A DNA stretch of 32,206 bases, from NCBI GenBank assembly GCA_017651245.1, contig JAGCDQ010000074.1, positions 1 through 32,206 on the forward strand. Direction: 5' to 3'. Below, piece by piece: positions 8,137 to 17,035 of the stretch. The notes beneath the pieces were generated by a model. It made no database searches. It had not been told where the DNA came from and saw only the letters and a program-made list of their open reading frames with translations. A program made the translations under genes and the position numbers. How positions within the stretch are numbered: position 1 is the first letter of the stretch; each line of letters begins with the position of its first letter. The DNA comes from Bacteroidaceae bacterium. GTDB taxonomy: Bacteria; Bacteroidota; Bacteroidia; Bacteroidales; Bacteroidaceae.

Positions 8137-8670
8137 ATGAGCAGCTACGCACAGATTTTCCTCACCTTCGCCAAGATAGGAAGCTTCACCATTGGGGGAG
8201 GCTTCGCGATGGTGCAGATGATGGAAAGAGAAGTGGTAGAGAAGAAACACTGGCTTGACCATGAGGAATTCATGGACACGTTGGTGGTGGCACAAAGTAC
8301 CCCTGGACTTTTCGCTATCGATATGGCCTCTCATATCGGTATGAAGTTGAAGGGGGTGACAGGTGGCATCGTGGGAGCGATTGCCACAGCCCTTCCTTCC
8401 ATTGTGACGATTCTGCTCATTGCCATCTTCTTTCAGACTTTCAAGGACAATCTGTATGTGGAAAAGGTGTTCATGGGGGTGCGTCCCTGTGTAGTGGCGC
8501 TCATCCTCGCACCTTGTTTCAATATGGCAAAGAAAGCGAAACTGAACAAGTTCAATTTCTGGATTCCTATTGTGGCAGCCATACTGATTGCAGCTTTCGG
8601 CGTTTCACCTATCTGGTGCATACTAGCTGCAGGCATTGGAGGATTTATCTGGGGGGAGTTGAAGAATTGA
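8137..8670 (+). CDS. Chromate transporter family protein, first half (short ChrA)
   Basis: A 177-residue membrane protein of the CHR family. It has the characteristic N-terminal FAKIGSFTIGGGFAM and VVAQSTPG motifs, then several hydrophobic segments (about 70-100, 107-125, 135-172). Full-length ChrA has two homologous halves of this kind. Short CHR proteins are encoded as adjacent pairs that work together, as here with the next gene 20 bases on. CHR proteins can export chromate; in a gut-type anaerobe the natural substrate may be another oxyanion, and the sequence cannot tell. The short gap to the partner holds ATTGA motifs spaced about 8 bases apart. Confidence 0.88.
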   Translation: MSSYAQIFLTFAKIGSFTIGGGFAMVQMMEREVVEKKHWLDHEEFMDTLVVAQSTPGLFAIDMASHIGMKLKGVTGGIVGAIATALPSIVTILLIAIFFQTFKDNLYVEKVFMGVRPCVVALILAPCFNMAKKAKLNKFNFWIPIVAAILIAAFGVSPIWCILAAGIGGFIWGELKN

Positions 8671-8690
8671 TAAATTGAAGGATTGACGCG

Positions 8691-9263
8691 ATGATATTTT
8701 TGGAATTGTTCTATGTCTTCTCGAAGATAGGCATCTTCAACTTTGGAGGTGGCTATGCGATGCTGTCGCTCATTCAAGACGAAGTCGTGAACAAGCACCA
8801 TTGGATGAGTATCAATGAATTTACGGATATCGTCGCTATCAGCCAATCCACGCCAGGTCCCATCGGTATCAACTGTGCCACCTATACGGGTTACACCGCT
8901 GTGATTCATGCAGGTTATCCCACATGGGCAGCTGTATTGGGAGCCATTCTGGCTTCGCTGAGTGTGATTTGGCTGCCTTTTATCTTGATGGTGAGCATCA
9001 GCAAATTCCTCATCAAGCATCATGATTCAAAGACGGTGACCAGTGTTTTTAGCACATTGAGACCTGCCATCGTGGGATTGATAGGAGCAGCCGCCATCAT
9101 GCTGATGTCGAAAGAGAACTTTGGTGACCCATCTGAATCACCTTTTGTGTTTGTGGTGAGCATCACTATCTTCCTATTGGCTTTTGTGGGAACAAGACTC
9201 TATAAAGTGCATCCTATCATCATGATTCTGCTGTGTGGATTGGCAGGGTTGCTGATTTATTAA
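8691..9263 (+). CDS. Chromate transporter family protein, second half (short ChrA)
   Basis: A 190-residue paralogue of the preceding gene, with the same FSKIGIFNFGGGYAM and AISQSTPGPIG motifs and a longer hydrophobic C-terminal half (about 80-112, 125-140, 150-168, 172-190). In paired short CHR systems the two halves have opposite membrane orientations and both are needed. Its TAA is immediately followed by the ATG of the M16 peptidase gene with no spacer, which suggests coupled translation. Confidence 0.88.
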   Translation: MIFLELFYVFSKIGIFNFGGGYAMLSLIQDEVVNKHHWMSINEFTDIVAISQSTPGPIGINCATYTGYTAVIHAGYPTWAAVLGAILASLSVIWLPFILMVSISKFLIKHHDSKTVTSVFSTLRPAIVGLIGAAAIMLMSKENFGDPSESPFVFVVSITIFLLAFVGTRLYKVHPIIMILLCGLAGLLIY

Positions 9264-10523
9264 ATGGGCGTGATGAGAGATAAGGGAAGAACGGGAGAAG
9301 CGGCGAGGACTCATACATTTGAGAATGGGTTACGCCTGATACAGATTCCTTCTCCAACCAATGTGGCGTATTGTGGCATCAGCATTGATGCAGGCACTCG
9401 TGACGAGGAAGTAGGTGAGGAGGGAATGGCACACTTCTGCGAACACATGATGTTCAAGGGAACCACCCAGCGGAAGGCGTGGCACATCATCAACAGGATG
9501 GAGGCAGTGGGAGGCGACCTGAATGCCTACACCAACAAGGAAGAGACGGTGGTGTATGCCGCTTTCATGAAAGAGCACATCGAACGGGCTGCAGAACTGA
9601 TTTTCGACATTGTGTTCCATAGCACTTTTCCGCAACATGAGATAGACAAGGAATGTGAAGTGATAGTGGATGAGATTGAGAGCTATAACGACACGCCGTC
9701 TGATCTTATCTTTGACCACTTTGAGAATCTCATCTACGAAGGCAATAGCCTGGGACATGATATCTTAGGTACAGCAGAGAATGTGAGGAGGTTCAAGACA
9801 GAGGATGCGCTCAGGTTTGTGAAAAGGTTATATCGCCCGGAGAAGATGGTGTTCTTTGTGTTTGGCGATGTGGTATTTGAGAAGGTGAAAAAGGTGGTGG
9901 GGAAACTCATCAAGGACATCCACTCTACGGAGCCTATTTGTCCAACAAAATCTATCAACGCTATAGCAAGCCATCCTGGCACTTTCACAGAGGAACGTGG
10001 CACTCATCAGGCACACGTAATGATAGGTAGAGCAGGATATGGCTCGAAGGATGACAGACGCATTGCCCTCTACTTCCTCAACAATATCTTAGGTGGTCCT
10101 GGCATGAATTCACGACTGAACATTGCCTTGCGAGAGCACAAAGGGCTTGTCTATACGGTGGAGAGTTCACTGACCAACTATACAGACACTTCCACTTGGG
10201 CGATTTATTTCGGATGTGATGCGGAAGATGTGGACAAGTGTTTGAAGATTGTGAGGAGAGAATTGGACAAGCTGATGAACGAGCCATTGACAGATAGGCA
10301 GTTTCATGCGGCTTTGAAACAGATCAAAGGACAGATAGGTGTGGCTTGCGACAATTTCGAGAACTACGTGCTGGATATGGCAAAAGCCTACCTTCACTAT
10401 AACAAGTTCGAGGGCATGAAAGATACCATCGAACATTTAGAGAAAACAACTCCCCAACTCTTGCAAGAGGTGGCACGAGAGATGTTTAATGAAACAGATT
10501 TAACGACACTGATTTTTAGATAA
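9264..10523 (+). CDS. M16 family zinc peptidase (pitrilysin-like)
   Basis: A 419-residue metallopeptidase. The inverted zinc motif HFCEH (His57, Glu60, His61) is complete, and Glu137 in VDEIE is correctly spaced as third ligand. The C-terminal half has the second M16 fold with a substrate-binding YTVESS segment. The length fits bacterial single-chain M16B enzymes, which act as dimers or with an inactive partner; no partner is in view. There is no signal peptide, so a cytoplasmic role in peptide or protein processing is likely; the substrate is unknown. Its stop overlaps the next start by one base (TAATG). Confidence 0.9.
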   Translation: MGVMRDKGRTGEAARTHTFENGLRLIQIPSPTNVAYCGISIDAGTRDEEVGEEGMAHFCEHMMFKGTTQRKAWHIINRMEAVGGDLNAYTNKEETVVYAAFMKEHIERAAELIFDIVFHSTFPQHEIDKECEVIVDEIESYNDTPSDLIFDHFENLIYEGNSLGHDILGTAENVRRFKTEDALRFVKRLYRPEKMVFFVFGDVVFEKVKKVVGKLIKDIHSTEPICPTKSINAIASHPGTFTEERGTHQAHVMIGRAGYGSKDDRRIALYFLNNILGGPGMNSRLNIALREHKGLVYTVESSLTNYTDTSTWAIYFGCDAEDVDKCLKIVRRELDKLMNEPLTDRQFHAALKQIKGQIGVACDNFENYVLDMAKAYLHYNKFEGMKDTIEHLEKTTPQLLQEVAREMFNETDLTTLIFR

Positions 10524-11446
10524 TGAGAAAAGTAATAGGAATAGGAGAGACGATTCTTGACATCATCTTCAAGAACGAACAGCCTACGGCAGCAGTACCA
10601 GGAGGCTCCACTTTCAATGGACTCATCTCTTTAGGAAGGATGGGCTTGCCTGTCACGATGATTACAGAGACAGGCAATGACCGTGTGGGCAAAACCATCA
10701 AGAAGTTCATGGAAGAGAATGGTGTCAACAACGACTATGTGTGTATGTATGAAGATGGTCGTACTGCCATCTCTTTGGCATATCTGAATGAGCGTAACGA
10801 CGCAGAATACACTTTCTATAAGGATTATCCCAATGCACGGCTGGATGTGGAATGGCCAGAGGTGAACAAAGATGATATTGTGATGATGGGCTCTTACTTC
10901 GTCTTGAATCCCATCCTGAGAACGAAAGTGAAGGAATTTCTTGACTATGCAGAAAAGCAGGAAGCACTGATCTATTACGACATCAACTTCCGTTCTTCCC
11001 ATGCATCTGAAGCCATCAAGCTCTATTCCACCATCTTGGAGAACTTCGAATATGCCAGCATTGTGAGAGGCTCGACAGAGGATTTCCAGAATATGTTCCG
11101 TCTGTCTGACCCTGAGAAGGTGTACAAACAAGAGGTGGTGTTCCATTGCAAGCAGATGCTCTGCACTGATGCAGAGGGTGATATTTGCCTTTTCTCTCCC
11201 AATGTCACAAAAACATATAAGGTCAATAAAATAGAAACTGTATCAACCATTGGGGCTGGCGATAATTTCAATGCAGGTATCATCTTCGGATTGCTAAAGG
11301 AAGGTATTGGTCGTGATGACGTTGCCTCCATCACAGAAGAACAATGGAACCGCATTATTAATCATGGTATGGCATTTGCCACAGAAGTGTGCCAGAGCCT
11401 CAACAATTCAATTAGTAAAGAATTTGCAAATAATTATGGAAAGTAA
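10523..11446 (+). CDS. PfkB family carbohydrate kinase (fructokinase-like)
   Basis: A 307-residue kinase of the ribokinase/PfkB family, which phosphorylates sugars or nucleosides with ATP. The N-terminal signature (GIGETILD, then PGGSTFNGLISLGRMG) binds substrate. The C-terminal TIGAGDNFNAG contains the catalytic base Asp247 and the anion hole. The substrate is most likely fructose or a related sugar, but PfkB specificity is hard to read and no sugar operon surrounds it. It overlaps the upstream gene by 1 base and the downstream helicase gene by 11 bases. Confidence 0.88.
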   Translation: MRKVIGIGETILDIIFKNEQPTAAVPGGSTFNGLISLGRMGLPVTMITETGNDRVGKTIKKFMEENGVNNDYVCMYEDGRTAISLAYLNERNDAEYTFYKDYPNARLDVEWPEVNKDDIVMMGSYFVLNPILRTKVKEFLDYAEKQEALIYYDINFRSSHASEAIKLYSTILENFEYASIVRGSTEDFQNMFRLSDPEKVYKQEVVFHCKQMLCTDAEGDICLFSPNVTKTYKVNKIETVSTIGAGDNFNAGIIFGLLKEGIGRDDVASITEEQWNRIINHGMAFATEVCQSLNNSISKEFANNYGK

Positions 11447-13523
11447 CAACGTACAAGAGACTATGGAAAACGAACTGTCTTTCATCAACAACGAACAACC
11501 CTTGACTGATGAACTACAACCCGAGGTGGATGCTTTCAAGGCAACAGAAACCACTTTCGAGGCGTTAGGTGTGTCGGGCGAGATTCTCAAAGCCATCCAA
11601 GAGATGGGCTATGTGTCCCCGATGCCTGTACAGGAAAAGGTGATACCTTACCTGCTTGGTCACAACAACGATGTGGTGGCTTTGGCACAGACAGGCACAG
11701 GAAAGACGGCAGCATACGGCTTGCCAGTCTTGCAGAAGGTAGATACTAATCGTACAGATACCCAAGCCATCATCATGGCTCCCACTCGAGAGCTGTGTTT
11801 ACAGATTACAGATGACCTAAAGGATTATTCCAAATACATCAAAGGTTTGCACGTCTTGGCAGTTTATGGAGGAGCCAGCATTGAGCCACAGATTCGTGCT
11901 TTGAAGAAAGGTGTACAGGTGATTGTAGCCACTCCAGGGCGTCTGGTTGACCTCATGGAACGCAAGGTGGCTAATCTCAGCACGGTGGAGAATGTAGTGC
12001 TGGATGAGGCTGACGAGATGCTCAACATGGGCTTCTCTGAAAGCATTGACACTATCCTGGCAGGAGTGCCAGCAGAACGTAACACCCTCCTCTTCTCTGC
12101 TACAATGAGCAAGGAGATTGAGCGTATTTCGAAGAACTATCTGCACGATGCCAAGGAAATTGTGGTGGGAAGCCGCAATGAAGGTGCTGAACACGTGAAC
12201 CACATCTATTATATGGTCAGTGCCCGAGATAAGTACAATGCCCTCAAGCGAGTGGCTGACTACTACCCAGAGATTTATGCCATCATCTTCTGCCGCACCC
12301 GTATGGAGACACAGGAGATAGCCGATAAGCTCATCAAGGACGGCTACAATGCTGAATCTTTGCATGGTGAACTCTCACAAGCACAGCGCGACTTGACCAT
12401 GCAGAAGTTCCGTCAGCATCGAGTGCAGTTGTTGGTGGCTACTGATGTGGCTGCTCGTGGATTGGATGTGGATGAGTTGACCCATGTTATCAACTATGGT
12501 TTGCCCGACGATATCGAAAGCTATACCCACCGTTCAGGGCGAACGGGTCGTGCCGGGCGTTCTGGTACATCTATTTCCATCATCCATGTGAAGGAGAAGC
12601 GGAAGGTGCGTGACATCGAGAATCAGATCAAAAAGAAATTTGTGCCTGGCATCCTGCCAACAGGTCAGGAGATTTGTGCCAAGCAGCTCTATAAGGTGAT
12701 TGACGACATTGAGAAGGTGGAAGTGGATGAAGAGGAAATCGCTCCATTCCTTCCAGAAGTGTATCGCAAGTTCGATATGATGGAGAAGGAAGACCTGATC
12801 AAGCGTATGGTTTCGATGGAGTTCAACACCTTCCTCAACTACTATAAGAATGCACCCGAAATCCTTCAACCTTCTGAGAAGGGTGATCGTAGGGGTGACA
12901 GAGCTGAAAGTTTTGGAGAGAAACGTAGTCGTGGAGAACGTCGCAGTCGTGGTGGAGAGCATTCACGCACCGCTGAGGCAGGCTATACACGTCTCTTCAT
13001 CAATTTGGGTAAGAAAGACGGCATCAACCCTAAGGTGTTCATGGGCTTCATCAATCGTGTGGCACAAGGTGCTCACATTGACTTAGGTCGCATTGACTTG
13101 ATGCAGAACTTTTCATTCTTCGAAGTACCCGAACAGCAGACGAAGACCGTTCTGAATGTATTGAATGGTACAGACTTCGATGGTAGGAAAGTGAATGTGG
13201 AAGTGACCGACCAACCTGAAGGCCAGCGTGGAGGAGAGAAGAAACGTGGGGGCAAGGAAGGTGGTGGTTTCCGCTCTGTGAGAGGTGAACGCACCAGTCG
13301 GGTGGATAAGCGAGGTGAACGTGGCGAACGTCGTTTTGAAGACAGAAAGCCCAAGAAAGGTAGTGGGGTGATACGAGGTGGAGCAGCCAAACCTTCTCGT
13401 GAGGAACGTGGATATACTGAACCACGTGGACCTAAAGGGGCTGCTGAATGGGCGAAGTTCTTCGAGGGACAGGTGGAGTCACAGCCTTTCTACGAATCAT
13501 TCAAGAAGAAAAAGAAAAAGTAA
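11436..13523 (+). CDS. deaD: DEAD-box RNA helicase with DbpA-type RNA-binding domain
   Basis: A 695-residue ATP-dependent RNA helicase of the DeaD/CsdA type, acting in ribosome assembly and RNA turnover. In order: Q motif (about residues 33-50), Walker A AQTGTGKT (84-91), DEAD (190-193), SAT, ATDVAARGLD and HRSGRTGRAGR in the second RecA domain. A first Arg/Gly-rich linker follows (about 480-508), then a DbpA-like RNA-binding domain (about 510-588). A second RG/K-rich tail ends in a run of lysines. The ATG at 11436 gives the standard N-terminus; the frame stays open upstream to 11307, but that part overlaps the PfkB coding sequence. It is the last but one gene of the rightward cluster. Confidence 0.93.
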   Translation: MESNNVQETMENELSFINNEQPLTDELQPEVDAFKATETTFEALGVSGEILKAIQEMGYVSPMPVQEKVIPYLLGHNNDVVALAQTGTGKTAAYGLPVLQKVDTNRTDTQAIIMAPTRELCLQITDDLKDYSKYIKGLHVLAVYGGASIEPQIRALKKGVQVIVATPGRLVDLMERKVANLSTVENVVLDEADEMLNMGFSESIDTILAGVPAERNTLLFSATMSKEIERISKNYLHDAKEIVVGSRNEGAEHVNHIYYMVSARDKYNALKRVADYYPEIYAIIFCRTRMETQEIADKLIKDGYNAESLHGELSQAQRDLTMQKFRQHRVQLLVATDVAARGLDVDELTHVINYGLPDDIESYTHRSGRTGRAGRSGTSISIIHVKEKRKVRDIENQIKKKFVPGILPTGQEICAKQLYKVIDDIEKVEVDEEEIAPFLPEVYRKFDMMEKEDLIKRMVSMEFNTFLNYYKNAPEILQPSEKGDRRGDRAESFGEKRSRGERRSRGGEHSRTAEAGYTRLFINLGKKDGINPKVFMGFINRVAQGAHIDLGRIDLMQNFSFFEVPEQQTKTVLNVLNGTDFDGRKVNVEVTDQPEGQRGGEKKRGGKEGGGFRSVRGERTSRVDKRGERGERRFEDRKPKKGSGVIRGGAAKPSREERGYTEPRGPKGAAEWAKFFEGQVESQPFYESFKKKKKK

Positions 13524-13567
13524 TTCATATCAGGCGGAGGTTCCGTCTCATCTAAAATAACTCACTT

Positions 13568-15382
13568 ATGGATAACTACGATTGGTTAGGCATCTACCGA
13601 AATCTCAATAGTGATTTCAGTACCAAGGAGGCACTTCCTGTGATTGGCATCACGGGCAATTACAACCAAGAGACCTGCACGTTGGCAGAAGGTTACTATC
13701 AGTCAGTATTAAAGGCTGGTGGCATCCCGTTCATCATTCCTCCGTTCTATGAGACAGATTGTCTGGGTGAACTGCTTGACCGCTTGGATGGTATCATCTT
13801 CAGCGGAGGTGGCGATATCAATCCGTTGTTGTTGGGTGAGGAGCCTATCAAGGAACTGCATGGAATCACTCCTGAGCGTGACCAACAAGAGCTTCTGCTG
13901 GCTCGTCTGGCGTATGACCGTCAAATTCCCATGCTGGGTATCTGCAAGGGCATCCAAGTCATCAATGCTGCATTGGGTGGCACCAACTATCAGGATATCC
14001 ACACCCAGATGGAGGGCATCCGCATCAAGCATAGCCAAGACCAAGACCGTCGTTATCCTTCCCATCAGGTGAGCCTCACAAAGGGTTCTCTCCTTGAGAA
14101 ATTCTTTGGGGAAGAACTGGCTGTCAACTCCTTCCATCATCAGGCTTGCAAGGAGGCTGCCCCAGGCATGAAGGTCACAGCAATGAGTACCGATGGAGTT
14201 ATCGAGGCTATTGAGAGCACAGAGTTCAAATCCATTATGGGCGTACAATGGCATCCTGAGACGTACATCCTTCGCAACAGCACCGAAATGCTGCCCATCT
14301 TCGAGTGGCTCGTTCAAGAGAGTGCGGAGTTCAAGAAGGCAAAGAAACTGCACAGCAAGATGCTCACCCTCGACAGCCATTGCGACACACCGATGTTTTT
14401 CTCTCAAAACATCAACTTCGCTTCACGCGATCCCAAGATACTGGTTGACCTCCACAAGATGACGGAAGGACACCTTGATGCCACCATTATGGTTGCCTAT
14501 CTGGAGCAACAAGAACGGGATGAGGCTTCCTTGGAGAATGCCACCGCCAAAGCCAACCAGATTCTCACGCAGATTGAGGAAATGGCTGCCAAGAACTGCA
14601 CAGCTGTGGATATTGCCTATACCCCTGATGACCTCTGGCGACTGAAACAACAGGGCAAGCGTGCCATCATGCTGGGCATTGAGAATGGTTATGCCATTGG
14701 TAAGGATATTCACAACGTGGAGGCCTTCCGTAAGCGTGGTGTGGTATATATGACTCTTTGCCATAATGGTGACAACGATATTTGCGACTCTGCAAGAGGT
14801 AATCATGAACATGGTGGAGTAAGTGAATTTGGCAAGAAAGTCATTGAGGAGATGAATCGTGTGGGCATGATGGTGGATTTGAGCCACGCAGGAGAAGAGA
14901 GTTTCTACGATGCCCTGCAAATCAGCAAGACACCTATTGTGTGCAGCCATTCATCGGCTCGTGCCTTGTGCGATCATCCTCGCAACCTGACCGACGATCA
15001 GATGCGTGCCCTTGCTCAGGCGGGTGGTGTGGCTCAAGTGACGCTCTATCACGGTTTCTTGGTGAAGGATTCAGTGGATTACAATCCACTGAATGTATTG
15101 CGTTCGTTTGCGACAAATACGAAGGGAGTGACGGAAGCCACCATCCTTGATGCCATTGAGCATCTCAACCACATGGTGAACGTGATGGGTATTGAACATG
15201 TAGGTATCGGTACCGATTTTGATGGTGATGGCGGCATTTGTGGTTGTGCTTCAGCGAGTGAACTCATTAATTTCACTCGTCGTTTGCTTCGCGAACGCTA
15301 CACAGAAGAACAAATACAAATGATTTGGGGTGGCAACTTCCTGCGAGTGATGAAAGAAGTGCAGGCAGCTTCTCAATTATAA
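13568..15382 (+). CDS. Fusion of C26 gamma-glutamyl hydrolase-like amidotransferase and M19 membrane dipeptidase
   Basis: A 604-residue protein with two enzymes in one chain. Residues about 20-250 are a class I glutamine-amidotransferase-like domain of the PuuD/peptidase C26 type: FSGGGDINP, the nucleophile in LGICKG (Cys126), and GVQWHPE (His229, Glu231), so the triad is complete. Residues about 264-600 are an M19 (renal dipeptidase) domain: DSHCD (His271, Asp273), LGIENG, LSHAG, CSHS and GIGTDFDGDGG, the usual dinuclear zinc site. No signal peptide is seen, so it should be cytoplasmic. By family, the first half cleaves gamma-glutamyl amide bonds and the second cleaves dipeptides, so it may take gamma-glutamyl peptides apart in two steps (inference). 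It lies 44 bases after deaD with no promoter seen, and overlaps the convergent FHA gene at the stop codons. Confidence 0.9.
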   Translation: MDNYDWLGIYRNLNSDFSTKEALPVIGITGNYNQETCTLAEGYYQSVLKAGGIPFIIPPFYETDCLGELLDRLDGIIFSGGGDINPLLLGEEPIKELHGITPERDQQELLLARLAYDRQIPMLGICKGIQVINAALGGTNYQDIHTQMEGIRIKHSQDQDRRYPSHQVSLTKGSLLEKFFGEELAVNSFHHQACKEAAPGMKVTAMSTDGVIEAIESTEFKSIMGVQWHPETYILRNSTEMLPIFEWLVQESAEFKKAKKLHSKMLTLDSHCDTPMFFSQNINFASRDPKILVDLHKMTEGHLDATIMVAYLEQQERDEASLENATAKANQILTQIEEMAAKNCTAVDIAYTPDDLWRLKQQGKRAIMLGIENGYAIGKDIHNVEAFRKRGVVYMTLCHNGDNDICDSARGNHEHGGVSEFGKKVIEEMNRVGMMVDLSHAGEESFYDALQISKTPIVCSHSSARALCDHPRNLTDDQMRALAQAGGVAQVTLYHGFLVKDSVDYNPLNVLRSFATNTKGVTEATILDAIEHLNHMVNVMGIEHVGIGTDFDGDGGICGCASASELINFTRRLLRERYTEEQIQMIWGGNFLRVMKEVQAASQL

Positions 15383-15802
15383 GATTTTGACGGAAAGCTG
15401 GAGATTACCCACTTCTATCACATCTCCATCTTTCAGTTCCACACCTTCATTCCCAATTTCTTTCCCATTCAGTTGGGTAGGATTGACAGGCATTCTCCAA
15501 CCATAGGTGGGGTTGGCAGTGCGTGAATTGACACATCTGCCCATACACAACGCACAAGCATGCTGAAGCCGTGAACGGATGCCTTTCGGACATCCTGTCC
15601 TCCATTGACCGTTCTGCACCTTCCAGTTCCCCTCTGTTGAACGAGAGAACTGGCATTGGAACAAGTCGATGGTTTCATTCTCCAAAGCGATCACATTATA
15701 CGCCTCCTCCGAGTTTCTGCCCAGAGTAATCAGGGTGCGTGCCTTAGACAGATGGCTTTCCAAATCCACCATCTTACCTTCTATGTCAATGTAGGTCATC
15801 AT
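15377..15802 (-). CDS. FHA-domain protein with cysteine-rich insertion
   Basis: A 141-residue protein without signal peptide. LITLGRNSEEAYNVIAL (about 24-40) is the phosphopeptide-binding edge of an FHA domain, and GVELKDGDVIEVGNLQLSVKIL closes it. Where FHA domains normally have a short Asn-Gly turn there is an insertion of about 40 residues containing Cys71, Cys83, Cys86 and Cys90 (CX11CX2CX3C), possibly a metal site. I chose ATG at 15802 (or the adjacent one at 15799): it overlaps the stop of the DUF4861 gene in the string AAATGATGA, typical of translational coupling. The longer frame to 15865 would run inside DUF4861. FHA proteins recognise phosphothreonine; no kinase is nearby. Its stop overlaps the convergent C26-M19 gene by 6 bases. 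Confidence 0.7.
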   Translation of the reverse strand: MMTYIDIEGKMVDLESHLSKARTLITLGRNSEEAYNVIALENETIDLFQCQFSRSTEGNWKVQNGQWRTGCPKGIRSRLQHACALCMGRCVNSRTANPTYGWRMPVNPTQLNGKEIGNEGVELKDGDVIEVGNLQLSVKIL

Positions 15803-17034
15803 TTCACACTTAGTTTTAAGGGGGTTCTCACACAATTGGCTGCATGGCTTAGATGGGCTTCCCAATCTGTCAGGGAATGGAAGTCCGTGTTGGGGTTTTT
15901 ATTCCATCCCGAACCAAAGTAATAGGTGTAAGTGGTGTTGGGTTGATAGGTGGTAATGCCCAAGATATGACCTGTGGCAATCCCATTCTCACGTTGCTGA
16001 TACGTGGTGGTGATCTCTTTCGAGGGGAAGAGCAATCCTACATAGATTTTGCCCATCTGTCTGCCCAACTCGTCTCGATATTTGGCGTTATAGACAGAAG
16101 CATCGCCCAAGTCCTCATAACCCATATATCCATTCTCCTGCGAAAGCACATAAGCCGTGGGATTCTCCTTGTGAACCACCATTCCTGCCGCCATCTTCTT
16201 AGGTTTAGAAAGTCCCTGATAAGTGATGGTCACACGATTGAACTGGCTACCTGCATCCAAGGAGATGATGCGTGTTTCCCTCACCTTTTCCCCTTCAATC
16301 TCCTGTTCTGGATAAGTGAAGCGAACGGTAAAGCGGAGAGGACCCTTATCTACTATCTCAAACGACTCATAGCATTGAGGCATGAAGAGGCTGCCATCCG
16401 CGTTCAGGAGGGCATTGGCACCACCGCCCAAGGTAGGACCTACTGTGTAGCAATCCATTCCCTTTCCGTGGTCGATGTGATAGGAATAGGCGTTATATAA
16501 CTGGTCTGCCAAATCGGCATAACCGCGTTCACGCAACTGCTGACTCACCGACCGCATCTCCTGATTCTGTTCAGAGGCATACCAGTAGTCGAGCATCAAG
16601 TTGGGTGTGCTCTTGTTGAAGAGGTCATACCCTACCGCTCCCCCATGACCATATACTCGATAGGCCACACAGTCATTTTCCCAGCCAAATTCGTCCTGAC
16701 GCTCCACAAACAAGCGCCCCTTTGCCTTCACTTCATACGACTGTGGCGTGCCTTTCTGGGCATAATACAACGACTTCCCCTTACCAGCCACACCTACCTG
16801 AAAGATCAGCTTTCCATCCCAAGTTATTTGCGAGGGAAGTTCATTTCCATTGGCATCGGTCACCACCAAATCCTTATCTGTCTGCAACTTCTGCTGGAGC
16901 ACCGACACATCCACCTCCACCATCTCCATCCGAACCGACGGAATGGGGTTGGAAACCGTGATGGTCACTTTGTCGGCAGCACTCATTGTGGCAGCCAACA
17001 AACAGGCAAGGGTTAGCAAACAGGTCTTTTTCAT
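15799..17034 (-). CDS. DUF4861 family secreted protein (pectin-associated)
   Basis: A 411-residue protein with a signal peptide (about 1-19, ending ATMSA), hence periplasmic or surface-exposed. It matches the DUF4861 family in overall pattern: an N-terminal beta-rich region (VTVSNPIPSVRMEMVEVDV), ENDCVAYRVYG, SYHIDHGKGMDCYTVGPTLGGGA, and a late YYFGSGWNKN. The family's biochemistry is not known to me with certainty, but it commonly sits among pectin-degradation genes. Here the pectinesterase gene ends only one base upstream, so both are surely on one transcript. A sugar-processing role on de-esterified or unsaturated pectin fragments is a reasonable inference. Confidence 0.75.
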   Translation of the reverse strand: MKKTCLLTLACLLAATMSAADKVTITVSNPIPSVRMEMVEVDVSVLQQKLQTDKDLVVTDANGNELPSQITWDGKLIFQVGVAGKGKSLYYAQKGTPQSYEVKAKGRLFVERQDEFGWENDCVAYRVYGHGGAVGYDLFNKSTPNLMLDYWYASEQNQEMRSVSQQLRERGYADLADQLYNAYSYHIDHGKGMDCYTVGPTLGGGANALLNADGSLFMPQCYESFEIVDKGPLRFTVRFTYPEQEIEGEKVRETRIISLDAGSQFNRVTITYQGLSKPKKMAAGMVVHKENPTAYVLSQENGYMGYEDLGDASVYNAKYRDELGRQMGKIYVGLLFPSKEITTTYQQRENGIATGHILGITTYQPNTTYTYYFGSGWNKNPNTDFHSLTDWEAHLSHAANCVRTPLKLSVK

Positions 17035-17035
17035 T

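Noticed and set aside
11307-11435. N-terminal extension of the DEAD-box helicase
   Set aside because: It lies wholly within the PfkB coding region and precedes the normal helicase start.
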